Source of the DNA: Halomonas ventosae
GTDB taxonomy: Bacteria > Pseudomonadota > Gammaproteobacteria > Pseudomonadales > Halomonadaceae
DNA length: 64,000 bases
Reading direction: 5' to 3'
Assembly (NCBI RefSeq): GCF_004363555.1
Contig: NZ_SNZJ01000003.1
Coordinates: 1-64,000 of the forward strand
This document shows positions 35,271 through 43,402 of this stretch, one piece after another. Each line of letters begins with the position of its first letter. Positions within the stretch are counted from its first letter, which is position 1. The translations under genes were made by a program, and so were the position numbers. Under the pieces are notes generated by a model. It saw nothing but the letters and a program-made list of their open reading frames with translations, did no database searches and had not been told where the DNA came from.

Positions 35271-36466
35271 CCGGTCTCTCCCCCATTTACGATCAGGCGG
35301 AAGTAGCCCTTCTCCGGCTCACCGCGGTTGTTCAGGCAGCGGACATATTCATCGGCCTCGACCGGTATGAAGCCCTGCGCGCTGCGGTCGGGCCAGCCGG
35401 ACCCCACACGCTTGAACCGGTTGAGACAGGCCACCGCAACGCCATCGACGGCCATGGCCGCCTCGATGATGTCGGAGGCAAACAGGTCGTCGCCGAAATC
35501 GAGCCGCCCGGGCTCGAAGAAGCCGCCTTCATCCGCGGAAAAGACATCGGCCAGCGCCTGCTTCATCTCCGAGCGGAAGTAGCCGGGCTTGGCGCGGATA
35601 GAGAGGGTGAAGGTGATGGCGGCTGGTTTCGCATCCTCCAGGAACACTTCCGCCCCGATCATCCTGCGCAATTCGATCAGCGACCGCAGGAGATGCCGGG
35701 GCGTGACGGGCCCGCCGGCAGCCGGCAGAGGGATGTTCTGGTGGTGATAAAACTCCTCGATCCGCCGCCAGAGGAGGTCGGCCTCCCCGCCCTCCTCCGC
35801 AAGCGGCAACGGCTCGTCCAGGCGCCGGTCGGCCTCCAGCAGGGCGGAGACGAGGATGGTGTTCCACGCCCCCGTCCAGACAAGCCGCGCCTGCGCGCGC
35901 GAGACGAGCGGATGGGCGGAAATCGCAGTCTCATGGTCGTCGAGCGTCACCATCCGGCGCTGTTCGGCGATCAGGCGCGGACCTTCGGCGCGCGCGGCCT
36001 CCATCACCCCCGGCTCCAGCCGCCACAGACGTTCCAGCTGTTCCTCGCGTGTCTCGGTCACCCCCTCGGGCGGGGGCGGCAGGCGGTCTAGCACCTCATC
36101 GCGCACCCGTTCGGCGGCGTCGTAGCCGATCAGCTTCAGAAGCCTGCGGACCGATTGCGGGCGCCGCGCCGTGGCCAGGTACCTTTCGCCCTGCACCGCA
36201 TCCAGTGCGTGCGAGGCGCGGTCGAAGGCGGCGGCCAGAAGCTCGACGATGACCACTTCCATGTCGGCCGGCGTCCAGCGGCGGCGGGCCGGGAAGCGAT
36301 GCGCCAGTTCCTGCATCAGGAAAAGCCGCAGGCTGTCGTAGTCGCGGGCCTTCCAGTCGAAATCGTCCGGAACGCCGGGCAGTGGCGGCGGAAGCACCGC
36401 GCGACGCTCGCCGCAATCGGGGCAACCGCGATCGAATTCGAGCTTTGGGGGGGGAAGCTCTGCCAT
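35267..36466 (-). CDS. baseplate J-like wedge protein (Afp11-like)
   Basis: A 399-residue protein. An N-terminal CPDCGER motif, as a single zinc-knuckle-like pair, precedes DYDSLRLFLMQELAHRF, ADMEVVIVELLAAAFDRASH and QGERYLATARRPQSVRRLLK. This is the usual N-terminal helical region of putative baseplate assembly proteins. The C-terminal half resembles the J-type ITFTLSIRAKPGYFRSEMKQ segment. Together with the 995-residue protein it makes two J-type genes, like Afp11 and Afp12. The start is ATG at 36466. It follows the gp25-like gene by 16 bases. Confidence 0.8.
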   Translation of the reverse strand: MAELPPPKLEFDRGCPDCGERRAVLPPPLPGVPDDFDWKARDYDSLRLFLMQELAHRFPARRRWTPADMEVVIVELLAAAFDRASHALDAVQGERYLATARRPQSVRRLLKLIGYDAAERVRDEVLDRLPPPPEGVTETREEQLERLWRLEPGVMEAARAEGPRLIAEQRRMVTLDDHETAISAHPLVSRAQARLVWTGAWNTILVSALLEADRRLDEPLPLAEEGGEADLLWRRIEEFYHHQNIPLPAAGGPVTPRHLLRSLIELRRMIGAEVFLEDAKPAAITFTLSIRAKPGYFRSEMKQALADVFSADEGGFFEPGRLDFGDDLFASDIIEAAMAVDGVAVACLNRFKRVGSGWPDRSAQGFIPVEADEYVRCLNNRGEPEKGYFRLIVNGGETG

Positions 36467-36482
36467 GATCTTGATGCCCGCT

Positions 36483-36881
36483 TCACAAGGTGAAGCTGAG
36501 GCTTTCCTCCTTCTGCAACGCCGCGATGGTGTAGGTGATGGTGACCAGCAGGACCTCGGGCTCGTTGGGGCCCGGCCCGACCTCCACCTTCAACGTCTTG
36601 GGATCGACTTCGCCCGCCAGCGCCTCGGCCAGCGATCCGAACAGCCGGTTGCGCGCCAGTTCCCACAAGGGCGCAGCGTTGGGTTCGAACACATGACTGC
36701 GCGCGCCGAAGCCGAACTCGGGGCGGAAGACACGCTCGCCGGGACTGGTGAACAACACCTGCATCACCTGCTCACGGATATGCTCCATCCGCGTCGAGGT
36801 GGCCAGACCCTCGCGCTCCAGCCGGAATGGGAACTTCATGTAGGCCACGCGCGGCAGCCGGGTTTCGTGCTGCCCCGTCAT
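36483..36881 (-). CDS. gp25-like baseplate wedge protein (Afp9-like)
   Basis: A 132-residue GPW/gp25-family protein. HIREQVMQVLFTSPGERVFR and the PEFGFGARSHVFEPN block (residues about 48-72) are the family core, followed by the conserved KTLKVEVGPGPNEP... beta strand pair. In T4 and eCIS, gp25-like proteins form the inner wedge that contacts the sheath. The family length is about 110-150. The ATG at 36881 overlaps the stop of the spike gene (ATGA). Confidence 0.88.
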   Translation of the reverse strand: MTGQHETRLPRVAYMKFPFRLEREGLATSTRMEHIREQVMQVLFTSPGERVFRPEFGFGARSHVFEPNAAPLWELARNRLFGSLAEALAGEVDPKTLKVEVGPGPNEPEVLLVTITYTIAALQKEESLSFTL

Positions 36882-37696
36882 GACGCCACCGTCTTGATGG
36901 TCAGCGCGGCAGGCGTCAGCGGCACCAGCGGCGGGCCCGAGGGTGAACCGGGCGCGGTGCAGGGATGGGTGTGAGAATTGAACATCGCCATGAAGGTCTG
37001 CCCCTTGATCAGCGGCTCGCCGCCCGCCCCGCCCAGGCTGACCGACTGTCCCTCGATCTTGACGGTGGTGCCCTTGACCTCGACGCCGCCCGCCGTCGTG
37101 ACGATCTCGTTCCCGGCCGCGTCGGCACAGGTTATGCCCGACGATGACAGCGTGATCGAGTTGCCGTTGGCGTCCTCGATGACGATCTCGCCCGACGCCG
37201 CGTCGATGGTGACATGCGCGCCTGAGGCGTCGGTCAGGGCCAAGGATCCCTCGTGGTTTAACTCAACCACCGCATCGGCGGCGGAATGCAGCGTGACCTT
37301 CTCCGCGCCGTCCGTATCATCAAAGACCAGCTGATGGCCGCTTTCCGTCTTCCAGACCTTGGTTTCCTGACCGGCATGTTCCTCGGGCACCTCGGCGGCC
37401 GTGCGCCACAGCGCCCCCGTCCAGATCGGCGCCGAGGCGTCGCCTTCGAGAAATTCGACCAGGACCGCGCTATCGACCGGCGGCACCGCGACGAAGCCGA
37501 AGGCCGCGCCCCCGCCATAGGGGAAGGCCGGTTCCGCCCATTGCGACTCACTCTCGCCCAGCACGGACGGCACCGTCACCCTCACCCGGCCCCGGTTTTC
37601 CGGATCGTCGGTATTCGTCACGAAGCCCCGGTACTTGCCCCAGTATTTCGTGGCCTGCCTGCGCGCGACATCTTCGAGAAGCTGAAATTCGTCCAT
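36878..37696 (-). CDS. spike protein, baseplate assembly protein V / gp5-like (VgrG C-terminal half)
   Basis: A 272-residue protein. An N-terminal OB-fold gpV-like domain reads KYWGKYRGFVTNTDDPENRG, RVRVTVPSVLG, WAEPAFPYGGGAAFGFVAVP. It is followed by a repetitive beta region (LNHEGSLALTDASGAHVTID, GEIVIEDANGNSITLSS) that should form the trimeric beta-helix needle. It ends FNSHTHPCTAPGSPSGPP, common to gpV proteins; the single Cys/His-rich tip may bind metal. The start ATG at 37696 has GGAGAG upstream. There is no separate PAAR gene in the island, so this tip may suffice. Confidence 0.85.
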   Translation of the reverse strand: MDEFQLLEDVARRQATKYWGKYRGFVTNTDDPENRGRVRVTVPSVLGESESQWAEPAFPYGGGAAFGFVAVPPVDSAVLVEFLEGDASAPIWTGALWRTAAEVPEEHAGQETKVWKTESGHQLVFDDTDGAEKVTLHSAADAVVELNHEGSLALTDASGAHVTIDAASGEIVIEDANGNSITLSSSGITCADAAGNEIVTTAGGVEVKGTTVKIEGQSVSLGGAGGEPLIKGQTFMAMFNSHTHPCTAPGSPSGPPLVPLTPAALTIKTVAS

Positions 37697-37706
37697 GGCA
37701 CTCTCC

Positions 37707-38882
37707 TCAGAACAGGCCACCCAGGGCCGAGGCCGCACCGCTCAGCGGGCTGGTTGGCACGGCGCTTTCGCCGGTGGCGTTGCGCATCACGTCGAAAGTC
37801 TGGGTATAGCCTTCGGTGTTGAAGGCATGGGAAACCATGTCGACGTAATAGAGGCCGCCGTATCGCGCCCCCGGCCCGTCAATGGTCACCAGCGCGCCGG
37901 GCAGAAGGACATGGCCATAGAGCGAGCCGTCCAACTCGCCCGCGCCGCGCAGCTTGAAGGCATGCTCGTTGACCAGCGCCTGGGCGCGGGCGGTGCGTTC
38001 CTCGACCGTCTCGTCGCCCTCCGCCCCCACCCGCCAGACCGACGGCGCGCCCAGACCGTCGCCCTCCGCCCCGGCGGGCGTCGTGCCCAGGACCGGCTCG
38101 TCCGGGACCAGCGTGGTGACCTCGGGCGTCGCGCCTTCCTCCCGCGGGGCCTGGTCGGCGCGGACCTGGTCGGGACTGTCCCCGGCATCACCCAGGTTGA
38201 AGGTCCGGCAATTGGTGTCCCGGCCGGCATAGACCATGATCGGCGCCTGGGGCGTGCCATCCAGCCGCCTGGGGCCAAAATAGACCTGGCCTTCGCGGAA
38301 GATCAGTTCATAGCCATTCGCCCGCGCGCGTTCGCGCAGGAACTGGATCGGGGTTCCCTCCTGCGACAGCGGGCGACTTGACTGCCCCTGCCCCGACATC
38401 GGATCGACAGCCAGATCGACGCCAGAGGCCAGCTCGCGCAGGATCTCGAGGTCAGGCATGGGCGTCTCCTCGCCCCAGACCCGGCGCATCTGTTCGCGTG
38501 ACAGGATCGCGCTCTCGTCCTGGACCTCCAATGTCAGCTTGGCCTCCGCGGCGTTACCGGGATATTCGGGGCTCAGCCGCAGGATGTAGCCGGTCAGGAT
38601 CACGTCCTGGCGCGTACCGAAATCGGCACTGATTCGGATCGGCGCCCAGCGGGTAAATAGCCCGCTATCGGCCGCCACCCATTTGCCGTCACTGCCGCGG
38701 CGGTCCTCGATGACGATGGTGCCTGTCCCGGCCTCTTCGCGGCTCATCTGCAGATCGACCGTCGCCACGAGAGGTGCGATGGCGCCGATGTTCTGATAGC
38801 CCGCCCCCGCCTCGATCAGGCAGGAGGCCGGGCTGCGGAAGCCCGGGTCCAGAAGCCCGCCGATGGCAGAGAGCGACACCAT
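37707..38882 (-). CDS. late control D / gp27-like hub protein (VgrG N-terminal half)
   Basis: A 391-residue protein related to phage late-control gpD. Motifs are MSREEAGTGTIVIEDR, LSPEYPGNAAEAKLTLEVQDES, and PIQFLRERARANGYELIFREGQVYFGPRR in the middle. VNEHAFKLRGAGELDGSLYGH lies near the end, and this segment normally closes the hub ring. In VgrG/Afp8 this domain is fused to the spike; here it is a separate gene just upstream of the gpV-like spike, 10 bases away. The start ATG at 38882 overlaps the LysM gene stop (TGATG). Confidence 0.83.
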   Translation of the reverse strand: MVSLSAIGGLLDPGFRSPASCLIEAGAGYQNIGAIAPLVATVDLQMSREEAGTGTIVIEDRRGSDGKWVAADSGLFTRWAPIRISADFGTRQDVILTGYILRLSPEYPGNAAEAKLTLEVQDESAILSREQMRRVWGEETPMPDLEILRELASGVDLAVDPMSGQGQSSRPLSQEGTPIQFLRERARANGYELIFREGQVYFGPRRLDGTPQAPIMVYAGRDTNCRTFNLGDAGDSPDQVRADQAPREEGATPEVTTLVPDEPVLGTTPAGAEGDGLGAPSVWRVGAEGDETVEERTARAQALVNEHAFKLRGAGELDGSLYGHVLLPGALVTIDGPGARYGGLYYVDMVSHAFNTEGYTQTFDVMRNATGESAVPTSPLSGAASALGGLF

Positions 38883-39250
38883 CAGCCCGCGTCCCCGCGC
38901 CTGGGCACGATGATGATGTGGCCGATACGTTCGCGGCCGTTTTCATCCATCGTGCCACGATCGGTCATGTCGCCGTCCTCGTCATAGACCCGCGGGCGCG
39001 TGTTCCACAAGAGGTCCTCGGGAAACAGGATGTCGGGGTTCGCCTCCACCAGCCAGCGCCAGTCCCGGCTTTCCGAGTAATACTCATGCGCCACGCTATC
39101 GAGCCGCTCCTTCAGCGACACGGTATGTTCCAGGACCGGGTCGGGATGTCGTATGCGTCGGGCACGCAGGCCGCGGAAGATCTCCGCACCGGTTTCCGAC
39201 CGCTCGAATAGCGGGGTGAGCTCGTAGTCCGATCCCTTGAAGAAAGCCAT
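38882..39250 (-). CDS. LysM-like baseplate/inner tube protein (Afp7 C-terminal-like)
   Basis: A 122-residue protein. The central HTVSLKERLDSVAHEYYSES / DWRWLVEANPDILFPEDLLW region is a LysM-like domain. In this lineage such domains are structural, joining tube and hub, rather than peptidoglycan-binding. The C-terminus is short (RIGHIIIVPRRGDAG). It lies 12 bases after the Afp7-like gene and overlaps the gpD-like gene. It corresponds to gpX of phage P2 and the LysM end of Afp7/Pvc7. Confidence 0.8.
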   Translation of the reverse strand: MAFFKGSDYELTPLFERSETGAEIFRGLRARRIRHPDPVLEHTVSLKERLDSVAHEYYSESRDWRWLVEANPDILFPEDLLWNTRPRVYDEDGDMTDRGTMDENGRERIGHIIIVPRRGDAG

Positions 39251-39262
39251 TCCCCACCTCCC

Positions 39263-39886
39263 TCAGAACCCGGTCGCGGCGTTCAGGGCAGTCATCGCGG
39301 TCTGACGTACCTTGTCGGCCATGGTGAAGGGATTGTTACTCTCGATGACCTGCATCGTCAGGCCCATCTCCGCGCGGTAGGGCATCAGGTTCGGCAGGTG
39401 CAGCGCCTCCTTCTGGGTCACGCCGGTCAGGAAGACGGGCAGCAGTTGCAAGCCCCAGGCGAAGATCAGGACCGAGGCCGTTTCCTGCCGCTCGAAGGCA
39501 CGCGCGCCGCCGATCCCGAGGCTGGACAGGGTCTGCAGGCCCCCGGGCCCCTGCGATTTCGGCTCCACCATCGAGCGTAGTGTGTCGATCTGCGGCTGCA
39601 CCCCGAACATCGCGGCCACTTCGTCGCCCGCGTCCATCCTGTCGGTAGCGTCGAGCAGGATATCGACGGAAAACCCCTCGGCGGCCAGTTCAACGCCCTG
39701 CGCAACGCGTGTGGTCTCCAGCGGCGAAAGGAAGTCGTAGCCGGTGCGGTTGCCGGGTGCGTCGCCGGTCTTGATCGTCACCGTGCGCGAACGCGAGATC
39801 GACTGCGGGTTGAAGTCGAAGACCAGCGCCAGTGGAGGGATCGACAGCCCGTATTCGAACAGCACGCCCTTGGTCGCCACAGCCAT
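39263..39886 (-). CDS. Afp7-like tube-initiator protein
   Basis: A 207-residue protein. It contains PPLALVFDFNPQSISRSRTVTI and DYDFLSPLETTRVAQGVELA-type blocks, and ends VTQKEALHLPNLMPYRAEMGL. This pattern (F-x-FNP...S-x-S-R, then PxRAxxxL) is shared with the N-terminal part of eCIS Afp7/Pvc7. The start is ATG at 39886, which lies on the upstream stop (TGATG). With the following LysM gene it is a split Afp7. Confidence 0.75.
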   Translation of the reverse strand: MAVATKGVLFEYGLSIPPLALVFDFNPQSISRSRTVTIKTGDAPGNRTGYDFLSPLETTRVAQGVELAAEGFSVDILLDATDRMDAGDEVAAMFGVQPQIDTLRSMVEPKSQGPGGLQTLSSLGIGGARAFERQETASVLIFAWGLQLLPVFLTGVTQKEALHLPNLMPYRAEMGLTMQVIESNNPFTMADKVRQTAMTALNAATGF

Positions 39887-40104
39887 CAGCCTCTCCCCTT
39901 CGTGCTGGTGGCGACGCTCCGCCCGACGGCGGCGGCGAGCCCGTAGCCCGAGGTGCCGCGACCCTCGACCGTGACCGACAGACGGCAAGGCGCGTCGTCA
40001 CCCAGTCGCGCCGCCGCCTCGTGCGCGATGCGCCGTGCCTCGTGTTCCGCCAAGTGGCGCAGTCGCGGCGGCAGGGTGACGGTCATGCGGCGGATGCGGG
40101 TCAT
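39886..40104 (-). CDS. small conserved-position protein of the eCIS operon, function unknown
   Basis: A 72-residue basic protein (MTRIRRMTVTLPPRLRHLAE...). It has an Ala/Arg-rich helix followed by a short beta segment (CRLSVTVEGRGTSGYGLAAAV). The ATG at 40104 overlaps the AAA+ stop (ATGA), and its stop overlaps the next start, so it is a translated member of the operon. The reading is well supported by position, but I recognise no domain. Confidence 0.65.
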   Translation of the reverse strand: MTRIRRMTVTLPPRLRHLAEHEARRIAHEAAARLGDDAPCRLSVTVEGRGTSGYGLAAAVGRSVATSTKGRG

Positions 40105-41480
40105 GCGTCCTCCTCCAGGTGTGCGGCCAGCGCGCCGATCTCGCTGCGGCGGATCTGACGGTTCTCCTTGCCCAATTCCGCCCAGACGGCGCGGGCGAGG
40201 TGACAGGGGGCGATGGGCGCGTCCTGTTCGGCGGCCAGGATGGCGGCATAGTGCGCCGCGTTCAGGATCGCGCCGCCCGACAGCCGCGTGGCCCCCGCCA
40301 GCATCTCCACGTCCAGCGTCGCGCAGCGCGGCGCCCCCGGCGGCAGCAGCGTGGACCACAGCGCCGCACGCGCGTCCGCGTCCGGCGACGGGAAGTCGAT
40401 CACCATCTGGAAGCGGCGCAGGAAGGCCGGATCGATATTGGCGCGCAGGTTGGTCGTCAGGATGACCGGCCCCGCATGCCGCTCGAAGCGCGACAGCAGG
40501 TGGCTGACCTCCAGGTTGGCGTACCGGTCGCGGGCATCGCTAACCTCGCCGCGCTTGCCCAGCAGCCCGTCGGCCTCGTCGATCTGCAGGATCGCGCACT
40601 TGCCGTCCAGCGCGTCGAGCAGGCGGTTCAGGTTCTCCTCCGTCTCGCCCACATATTTCGACATGATCCGGCCCAGGTCGAGCGTATAGAGCGCCCAAGG
40701 GGTGCCTGTCGCCTCGGCAAGTTCCCCGGCGATGACCACGGCGGCGAAGCTCTTGCCCGTCCCCGACGCGCCGGAAAACAGCGCCAGCGGCCCGCCTACC
40801 GCACGTCCTCCCCAGCCGGCGATCTGGTCGCGTCGCTTCAGCCAGGCGGTGAAGTCGCGCAAGGAGCGCATCGTCTTCTCGGGAAGGACAAGATCCGGCC
40901 ATCGCCCCCTGCGGGTTTCCAGATTGGCCCCCGGCGGCGCGGTGACCTCGCCCGAGCGCGTCAGCACGGCACGCTGAGCGACCGGCGTCGGCTGGATCAT
41001 CTGATAGGGGCCCTCGCCGGTGACCCGCACCAGCCCGGCGGCGACGAGCGGCGCGGTCGCGTCCAGCCGGTTGTAGAGCACGCCGATCTCGGCCCCGTCA
41101 TCGAGCATCAGCAGTTCCTGCGCCAGGGCGAGGCTCGGCCAGGGCGCGTTCACCTGCGGCTGCAGCGATTGCAGGCGGGGGCCGTAAGCCGGTCGCGCCA
41201 CCGGGGCCAGCGCCAGCGCCAGAAGATCGAGGTCGAACTGCAGGAAGCTGCGCAGCAGGCCGGGGTCGACCAGCGAGGCGAGACCGGCCCAGACGCCTCG
41301 CCCGCGGTTCTCCGCCACGGCCGTGCCGGCCTCGGCGAACCCCTTCGGGAACGCCTCGCCGATCTCGGCCCCGCTGCGCACCGCCTCCGCCAGCGTCAGC
41401 ATCATGCCGATCCGGGCCCATTCCATGTCGAGGCCGCGAAGGTCGAATTCCGTGCTTTCCTGCTGACAGGTCATCGCCAC
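40101..41480 (-). CDS. AAA+ ATPase (Afp15-like)
   Basis: A 459-residue protein. About 200 N-terminal residues (helical, Ala/Leu-rich) precede an AAA+ domain. Its features are Walker A SGASGTGKS (about residues 236-244), Walker B CAILQIDEADGLLG, sensor-1 ILTTNLRANIDPAFLRRF with the Arg finger, and the helical lid APIAPCHLARAVWAELGK. In Afp/PVC systems this ATPase acts in assembly of the particle. The GTG at 41480 and the ATG at 41474 are both possible starts. It follows the DUF4255 gene directly. Confidence 0.88.
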   Translation of the reverse strand: MAMTCQQESTEFDLRGLDMEWARIGMMLTLAEAVRSGAEIGEAFPKGFAEAGTAVAENRGRGVWAGLASLVDPGLLRSFLQFDLDLLALALAPVARPAYGPRLQSLQPQVNAPWPSLALAQELLMLDDGAEIGVLYNRLDATAPLVAAGLVRVTGEGPYQMIQPTPVAQRAVLTRSGEVTAPPGANLETRRGRWPDLVLPEKTMRSLRDFTAWLKRRDQIAGWGGRAVGGPLALFSGASGTGKSFAAVVIAGELAEATGTPWALYTLDLGRIMSKYVGETEENLNRLLDALDGKCAILQIDEADGLLGKRGEVSDARDRYANLEVSHLLSRFERHAGPVILTTNLRANIDPAFLRRFQMVIDFPSPDADARAALWSTLLPPGAPRCATLDVEMLAGATRLSGGAILNAAHYAAILAAEQDAPIAPCHLARAVWAELGKENRQIRRSEIGALAAHLEEDA

Positions 41481-41481
41481 C

Positions 41482-42504
41482 TCACGTCACGGTCAGGGTC
41501 AGGGCGTTACCGAAGGGACTATCCGGCACGGGTGCCCCGCTGGCCGCCGGCTGTGCCCGTACCGTCCCGGTGACCGCATCAGTCGGAACCGCCAGCGTCA
41601 GCACCGCCTGTGCGTCCGGGTTGTCGAGAAGGGGAGCGCCGACGGGAATGATCTGCACTGCCTGCGGGCTCTCGCTGTCGTCACCCAGCCGCCAGATCAC
41701 CTGCAGTGCCGCCTCGCCCGCAGCCGGTCCCGCCACGGCCACAGTCGCCTCGGTCGCCGTGCCGGGCACCGAGATCTCGTTGATCAGCGTGCCCCCCACG
41801 ACGAACATCTGCACCGGCGTCCAGTTCACCGGCGGCGGCGTCACGCCATCGCCCACTGGGGCGCCGCGGCTATCGGGCCCCAGATCCTGGAAATCCGCCC
41901 GCGCCCTCGCCAAGTTCGGCAGGGTGTCGATGATCAGCGTCTCGGGCGGCGCGGCCTCGACCCGGGGCTCCAGCGGCTCGATCGGGATCAGGGCGAACTC
42001 GTAGACAGCCGACAGCCGATAGGCCAGCTCGCCTCCCTGCGTCGTCCAGATATGGTTGATCTCCTCCATCGGCGGGGCCAGCATGATCCCCTCGAGCCGA
42101 TACGCCTTGCGGTCGGGCGGCTCGGTGATCGCCGCGCCGGGTAACGGCTCCTCGGTGGCGATCGGCAGGACGGGATGGCTTTGCAGGGCCCGGATGGCAT
42201 GGCCGAGGATCCGCATGTCGGCATCGTCGGCGGCGTTGTCGATATCCGCCGGGAATGGCGTCAGCAGCGTGTTGATGCGAATGAACTGAGTCTGGTCGGC
42301 ACCGAGATCGGCGTGGAAGCCCGAGGGCGCCACCCGATAGGCGAAGATGTTCAGAACATGGGCCGTCACCCCTGCCCCGCGCGCGATCTCCGAGGCGCGC
42401 TGCGGATGCGCCACCGTGATCGTCACCTCCTCCCCGAAATGGCTGTCGAGAAAATCGGCGATGCCCTGCACCGCGACCGAGAGGGACGAGACTGGAACCG
42501 GCAT
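41482..42504 (-). CDS. DUF4255 tail-terminator protein (Afp16/Pvc16-like)
   Basis: A 340-residue protein. The first 180 residues are DUF4255 (VQGIADFLDSHFGEEVTITV, HVLNIFAYRVAPSGFHAD, LLTPFPADIDNAADDADM, YRLSAVYEFALIP). These proteins cap the distal end of the eCIS tube and sheath. The C-terminal half (about 190-340) is an Ig-like beta domain rich in Val/Thr/Gly, which is longer than in Afp16 and may bind partners. The start ATG at 42504 is four bases after the repeat-protein stop. Confidence 0.88.
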   Translation of the reverse strand: MPVPVSSLSVAVQGIADFLDSHFGEEVTITVAHPQRASEIARGAGVTAHVLNIFAYRVAPSGFHADLGADQTQFIRINTLLTPFPADIDNAADDADMRILGHAIRALQSHPVLPIATEEPLPGAAITEPPDRKAYRLEGIMLAPPMEEINHIWTTQGGELAYRLSAVYEFALIPIEPLEPRVEAAPPETLIIDTLPNLARARADFQDLGPDSRGAPVGDGVTPPPVNWTPVQMFVVGGTLINEISVPGTATEATVAVAGPAAGEAALQVIWRLGDDSESPQAVQIIPVGAPLLDNPDAQAVLTLAVPTDAVTGTVRAQPAASGAPVPDSPFGNALTLTVT

Positions 42505-42508
42505 CGGG

Positions 42509-43402
42509 TCAGAGCCTCCTGAGGTAACGCGCGCGGATGGCGCGGCTACGGTCGGCGTTACGCCCCCCGCCGGGCGCGGCGGCGGGTTCGTGGATCAGCA
42601 CGTCGAGCTGGTCGATATGGACCTCGGGGCGTTTGAAGGGGTCGCCGTGTGGTGGTTCGATCGGCGGCGTTCCCGGCATCGCGACGGGATCGAAGGTCGG
42701 TGGCGGCGCCGGCGGCGTCCCGTCCGCCACCGCACCCTCACGGCGCAGCGCGGTGAGGGTGGAAGGCTCCTCCTCGTCGCGCATCTCCTCGGGGAAGGGC
42801 GCAGTCTCCGGGTCGAGCCCCAGCCGCGATCCGGCACGGCGGAGCATCTGAACGGGCCCCTCCTCCTCTTCCTCCGTCTGGCGGCGCAGGGCCTGCATCT
42901 CCTCCTCCTCTTCCTGCGGCTGCCGGCGCAGGGCCTGCATCTCCTCCTCTTCTTCCGGCTGCCGGCGCAGGGCCTGCATCTCCTCCTCTTCCTCCGGCTG
43001 GCGGCGCAGGGCCTGCATCTCCTCCTCTTCCTCCGGCTGCCGGCGCAGGGCCTGCATCTCCTCCTCTTCTTCCGGCTGCCGGCGCAGGGCCTGCATCTCC
43101 TCCTCTTCTTCCGGCTGCCGACGCAGGGCCTGCATCTCCTCCTCTTCTTCCGGCTGCCGGCGCAGGGCCTGCATCTCCTCCTCTTCTTCCGGCTGCCGAC
43201 GCAGGGCCTGCATCTCCTCCTCTTCTTCCGGCTGCCGACGCAGGGCCTGCATCTCCTCCTCTTCCGCCGGCTGGCGGCGAACCGCCCGCAATTCATCGTC
43301 CTGTTCGGTCTCCGCGGCCGACGCACGTCGAACGATGCCCTTGGGCGAGATGCCGGTGCGGGCCGGCATGGACCGGGCGGCGAGACGGGCCAGGAAGCTC
43401 AT
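42509..43402 (-). CDS. Glu-rich 13-residue repeat protein of the eCIS operon
   Basis: A 297-residue protein. Residues about 46-190 are ten near-identical 13-residue units MQALRRQPEEEEE (one with an extra Gln and one with Thr for Pro) plus degenerate ends. The repeat is amphipathic: hydrophobic Met/Leu, a basic RRQ, then a glutamate run. The C-terminal 110 residues are Pro-rich and end PEVHIDQLDVLIHEP and RAIRARYLRRL. A similar short terminus is found on small proteins in related loci. The ATG overlaps the hub-chaperone-like gene stop (ATGA). I do not recognise a family; possible roles are scaffold, tape measure or acidic cargo adaptor. Confidence 0.7.
   Translation of the reverse strand: MSFLARLAARSMPARTGISPKGIVRRASAAETEQDDELRAVRRQPAEEEEMQALRRQPEEEEEMQALRRQPEEEEEMQALRRQPEEEEEMQALRRQPEEEEEMQALRRQPEEEEEMQALRRQPEEEEEMQALRRQPEEEEEMQALRRQPEEEEEMQALRRQPQEEEEEMQALRRQTEEEEEGPVQMLRRAGSRLGLDPETAPFPEEMRDEEEPSTLTALRREGAVADGTPPAPPPTFDPVAMPGTPPIEPPHGDPFKRPEVHIDQLDVLIHEPAAAPGGGRNADRSRAIRARYLRRL
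42862..43282. repeat. 39-bp tandem repeat array within the Glu-rich repeat gene
   Basis: On the plus strand the unit contains GGGCCTGCATCTCCTCC followed by a CTTCTTCC-type tract. The 12-mer GGGCCTGCATCT occurs ten times from 42889 to 43243: the spacing is 39 bp except for one 42-bp unit. The period is a multiple of three and stays in frame, encoding the 13-residue repeat. Copies differ at a few synonymous positions (such as CCGGCGCA against CCGACGCA). Confidence 0.9.

Noticed and set aside
42889..43260. A CRISPR array
   Set aside because: Repeat units are contiguous with no unique spacers; they are coding tandem repeats.
42595..43326. Alternative reading frames through the 39-bp repeat array
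   Set aside because: They stay open only because the repeat unit is 39 bp; the ATGA overlap and the fit of the Glu-rich frame in the operon support that frame alone.
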